Of a stretch of 64,000 nucleotides of DNA, positions 62,301 through 64,000 are shown one piece after another. The translations under genes and the position numbers were made by a program. The stretch's first letter is position 1; each line of letters opens with the position of its first letter. The stretch spans positions 729,001 through 793,000 of the forward strand of contig NZ_JADIZJ010000001.1 in the NCBI RefSeq assembly GCF_016704835.1, read 5' to 3'. The stretch comes from Sphingopyxis sp. Lineage in GTDB: Bacteria; Pseudomonadota; Alphaproteobacteria; Sphingomonadales; Sphingomonadaceae. The notes below the pieces were generated by a model. That model saw nothing but the letters and a program-made list of their open reading frames with translations. It had not been told where the DNA came from and searched no databases.

Positions 62301-63105
62301 GAAAACGGGCCGCGATCACAAGCATCTCGCCTTGCCCAAGGAAGAGGAGAAAATCCGCTTCCGCGACATTCAGGCGCAGCCGAGGAAGATCATTTCCTCG
62401 CCCACCTGGTCGGGGATCGAGAGTGAGCATGTCTGCTACAATGCTGGCTACACCAACGTCCATGAACTGATCCCGTGGCGCACGCTGACCGGCCGTCAGC
62501 AGCTCTACCAGGATCACAAGTGGATGCGCGCCTTTGGCGAAGGCTTCTGTGTCTATCGCCCGCCGATTGATACCAAGGCGGTGAAACCAATGCTCGATGA
62601 GGCGAAGGGCGCGCCGCACGTGATCCTCAACTTCATCACACCGCACCAGAAATGGGGCATCCACTCGACCTATACCGACAATCTGCTGATGCTGACGCTG
62701 TCGCGCGGCGGGCCGATTGTTTGGATGAGTGAGGTGGACGCGGCAAAGGCCGGGCTGGTCGACAATGACTGGGTGGAGGCGTTCAATTCCAACGGTGCGC
62801 TCGTCGCCCGCGTCGTCGTCTCGCAGCGCATGAAGGAAGGCACGCTGTTCATGTATCATGCGCAGGAAAAGCTGACCAATATGCCCGGCTCTCCGCTGAC
62901 CGGGCAGCGCGGGGGCATTCACAACTCGGTGACCCGCGCGGTGCTGAAGCCAACCCACATGATCGGCGGCTATGTCCAGCTTGCCTACGGGTTCAACTAT
63001 TACGGAACCGTTGGTTCAAACCGCGACGAATATGTCATCGTCCGCAAACTATCGAAGGTCGATTGGCTCGAAGAAGCCCTGCCTGAAGGGGAGACCGTAG
63101 CATGA
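59368..63105 (+). CDS. narG: Respiratory nitrate reductase alpha subunit NarG
   Basis: The start at 59368 follows AAGGAG at 59355-59360 and gives 1245 residues, the usual NarG length; the longer ORF runs back into narK. NarG reduces nitrate to nitrite at a Mo-bis-MGD centre in the cytoplasm. The FS0 cluster ligands are His50, Cys54, Cys58 (HGVNCTGSCSW) and Cys93 (RGCPRGASYS). The internal Tat-like leader of nitrate reductases is reduced to LLDRLTFFNQKK. It is in an operon with narK and narH. FNR control is likely. Confidence 0.97.
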   Translation: MSKLLDRLTFFNQKKVAFSEGHGVTTNENRDWEDSYRKRWQHDKIVRSTHGVNCTGSCSWKIYVKGGIITWETQQTDYPRTRPDLPNHEPRGCPRGASYSWYIYSAQRLKYPMVRSRLLKLWREARVVRTPVAAWASIVEDPAKRKSYTAIRGHGGFVRSTWDEVNEIIAAANAYTAKTYGPDRVIGFSPIPAMSMVSYAAGSRYLSLLGGTCMSFYDWYCDLPPSSPQTWGEQTDVPESADWYNSGFLMMWGSNVPQTRTPDAHFMTEARYRGTKVAVVSPDYAEATKFADLWLNPKQGTDAALAMAMGHVILREYHLDRQAEYFEDYCRKYSDMPMLVRLVEKDGAYVPENLLRAADFLDGLSEENNPDWKTVAIDDNTDEVVAPNGSAGFRWGEEGKWNLEEKDGRGNDTVLRLTNILEGNHDEVIEVSFPYFGNREHDHFEGTDHPSVLNRRVPVRQLQLKDGKAFVATVFDLFCANYGLDRGLGGEHVARDYGEMVPYTPAWAEKITGVPADHIITIAREFAGNAETTGGKSMVILGAGINHWYHMDMTYRGIINLLVMCGCVGQSGGGWSHYVGQEKLRPQTGWAPLAFALDWNRPPRHMNSTSFFYAHTDQWRYETLDVEEILSPTAPEGDWDASLIDYNVRAERMGWLPSAPQLKTNPLEVGKAVKASGKEAKDYVADALKSGELEMSCFDPDDPANWPRNMFVWRSNLLGSSGKGHEYFLKHLLGTAHGVQGKDLGETGAQKPKDVKWHDEAPKGKLDLLVTLDFRMSTTCVYSDIVLPTASWYEKDDLNTSDMHPFIHPLSAAVDPVWESRSDWDIYKGIAKKFSEVAPEVLGVEQDVVMTPIQHDSPNEIAQPYDVADWGKGEVEPIPGQTMANIAVVERDYPNLYKRFTALGPLMDKLGNGGKGIGWNTEHEVENLRNLNGRVLEEGPTKGMPQIESAIDAAEVILMLAPETNGEVAVKAWGDLGKKTGRDHKHLALPKEEEKIRFRDIQAQPRKIISSPTWSGIESEHVCYNAGYTNVHELIPWRTLTGRQQLYQDHKWMRAFGEGFCVYRPPIDTKAVKPMLDEAKGAPHVILNFITPHQKWGIHSTYTDNLLMLTLSRGGPIVWMSEVDAAKAGLVDNDWVEAFNSNGALVARVVVSQRMKEGTLFMYHAQEKLTNMPGSPLTGQRGGIHNSVTRAVLKPTHMIGGYVQLAYGFNYYGTVGSNRDEYVIVRKLSKVDWLEEALPEGETVA

Positions 63106-64000
63106 AAATCCGCGCACAAATCGGCAAGGTTCTGAACCTCGACAAATGCATCGGCTGCCACACTTGCTCGGTGACGTGCAAGAACGTGTGGACCAGCCGT
63201 GAAGGTATGGAATACGCTTGGTTCAACAATGTCGAGACCAAGCCCGGCATCGGCTATCCTAAGGACTGGGAGAACCAAAAACGCTGGAATGGCGGCTGGG
63301 AGCGTACTCCGGGTGGTTCGATCCGGCCCAAGATGGGCGGCAAATGGCGGCTGCTGGCGAAAATTTTCGCCAATCCCGACCTGCCTGAAATCGACGACTA
63401 CTACGAACCCTTCACCTTTGATTACGACCATTTGCAAAAGGCGGGCGAAAGCAAGGCCTTTCCCACCGCGCGCGCCCGCAGCCTGATCAGCGGCAAGCGG
63501 ATGGAGAAGATCGAATGGGGTCCGAACTGGGAAGAAATTCTTGGCGGTGAATTCTCCAAACGTTCGGAGGATTACAATTTCGAAGGGGTCCAGAAGGAGA
63601 TCTACGGCCAGTTCGAAAACACCTTCATGATGTATCTGCCAAGGCTGTGCGAGCACTGCCTCAACCCCACTTGTGTCGCCGCCTGCCCGTCTGGCGCGAT
63701 CTACAAGCGCGAGGAGGACGGCATTGTCCTGATCGATCAGGAAGCGTGCCGTGGCTGGCGCATGTGCGTGTCGGGCTGCCCCTACAAGAAGATCTATTAC
63801 AACTGGAAAACCGGCAAATCGGAAAAGTGCATTTTTTGCTATCCGCGTATCGAAGCCGGGCAGCCGACGGTGTGCAGTGAAACCTGCGTTGGCCGTATCC
63901 GCTATCTGGGCGTTATGCTCTATGATGCTGATCGCATCGAGGAAGCGGCCAGCGCCGAGAATGTCGAGGATCTGTATCAGGCGCAGCTCGATATCTTCCT
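63102..64000 (+). CDS. narH: Respiratory nitrate reductase beta subunit NarH (3' end outside window)
   Basis: The first 299 residues of the iron-sulfur subunit are present, overlapping the narG stop by ATGA. NarH passes electrons from NarI to NarG through four clusters. Cysteine groups seen are CIGCHTCSVTC (residue 16), CEHCLNPTCVAAC (about 184), CRGWRMCVSGC (about 217) with the Trp that marks the 3Fe-4S site, and CIFC..CSETC (about 244-265). The rest, with narJ and narI, should follow beyond the window. Confidence 0.97.
   Translation, partial: MKIRAQIGKVLNLDKCIGCHTCSVTCKNVWTSREGMEYAWFNNVETKPGIGYPKDWENQKRWNGGWERTPGGSIRPKMGGKWRLLAKIFANPDLPEIDDYYEPFTFDYDHLQKAGESKAFPTARARSLISGKRMEKIEWGPNWEEILGGEFSKRSEDYNFEGVQKEIYGQFENTFMMYLPRLCEHCLNPTCVAACPSGAIYKREEDGIVLIDQEACRGWRMCVSGCPYKKIYYNWKTGKSEKCIFCYPRIEAGQPTVCSETCVGRIRYLGVMLYDADRIEEAASAENVEDLYQAQLDIF

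Larger units (their letters stand above)
43032..64000. mobile_element. Putative genomic island for anaerobic nitrate respiration (right end outside window)
   Basis: From the 3' end of tRNA-Gly the content switches abruptly to anaerobic metabolism and NO defence, with a lower-GC junction at 43.1-43.5 kb and a denser set of Crp/Fnr-type sites. The tRNA acceptor mismatch lies in the half that integrases exchange. No integrase, transposase or right attachment site is visible, so the call rests on context. Confidence 0.4.

Noticed and set aside
1..64000. CRISPR arrays, insertion sequences, rRNA genes or a replication origin
   Set aside because: No regularly spaced repeats, transposase genes, rRNA or DnaA-box clusters were found.

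Overview
The window comes from the chromosome of a GC-rich alphaproteobacterium. Gene content points to the Sphingomonadaceae, most likely a Sphingopyxis-like organism: a single long Rsh, ppx followed by rlmE, ftsK with lolA and xth, a DUF3034 protein, and CnoX followed by a LON-domain protein. The genus is an inference from content and style; no rRNA or other marker is present. A nitrate-respiring Sphingopyxis has been described, and this window would fit such a strain.

Positions 1-43,000 look like core chromosome, with many short ATGA-type gene overlaps. It holds housekeeping genes (ppx, rlmE, cobQ, an HU protein, putA with an Lrp-type regulator, gdhA, rsh, ribA, xth, lolA, ftsK, ubiH, cnoX), a LytS/LytTR two-component pair and a GT14 glycosyltransferase. 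Two less ordinary clusters stand out. At 8.1-12.6 kb a GGDEF/EAL enzyme and a cupredoxin-like protein face away from a DUF3034 outer-membrane protein and a group I truncated globin. At 19.1-28.8 kb four tightly packed genes encode a five-haem cytochrome, a lipoprotein with two GlcG/HbpS domains, an outer-membrane beta-barrel, and a 1443-residue decahaem cytochrome ending in an LVIVD-repeat propeller. This second set looks like an undescribed porin-cytochrome electron conduit and is the best candidate for a new system.

From a tRNA-Gly(GCC) gene at 43.03 kb to the right edge the content changes to an anaerobic nitrate-respiration and nitric-oxide module: nrdG-nrdD, an Fe-S type fnr, hemN, a UbiM-like hydroxylase, an NsrR-like repressor, a group III truncated globin with a membrane protein and a DUF1971 protein, carbonic anhydrase, nnrS, a porin, a second Crp/Fnr regulator, a fused narK, narG and the start of narH. 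Near-perfect FNR boxes precede nrdD, hemN, narK and the porin, so these genes probably form one oxygen-controlled regulon. Base composition drops just after the tRNA, and the tRNA acceptor stem carries a mismatch in its 3' half. Both fit insertion of a genomic island, although no integrase is visible.

Several genes are broken as read: nrdD, hemN, nnrS, a small membrane gene and the nsrR-like gene in the island, and rsh outside it. Most are one-base shifts, some in homopolymers, which suggests sequencing error. Two are in-frame TGA codons, one exactly at the third iron-sulfur cysteine of the NsrR-like repressor. These need checking before any conclusion about loss of function. Short dispersed repeats with inverted ends lie in the core intergenic regions.
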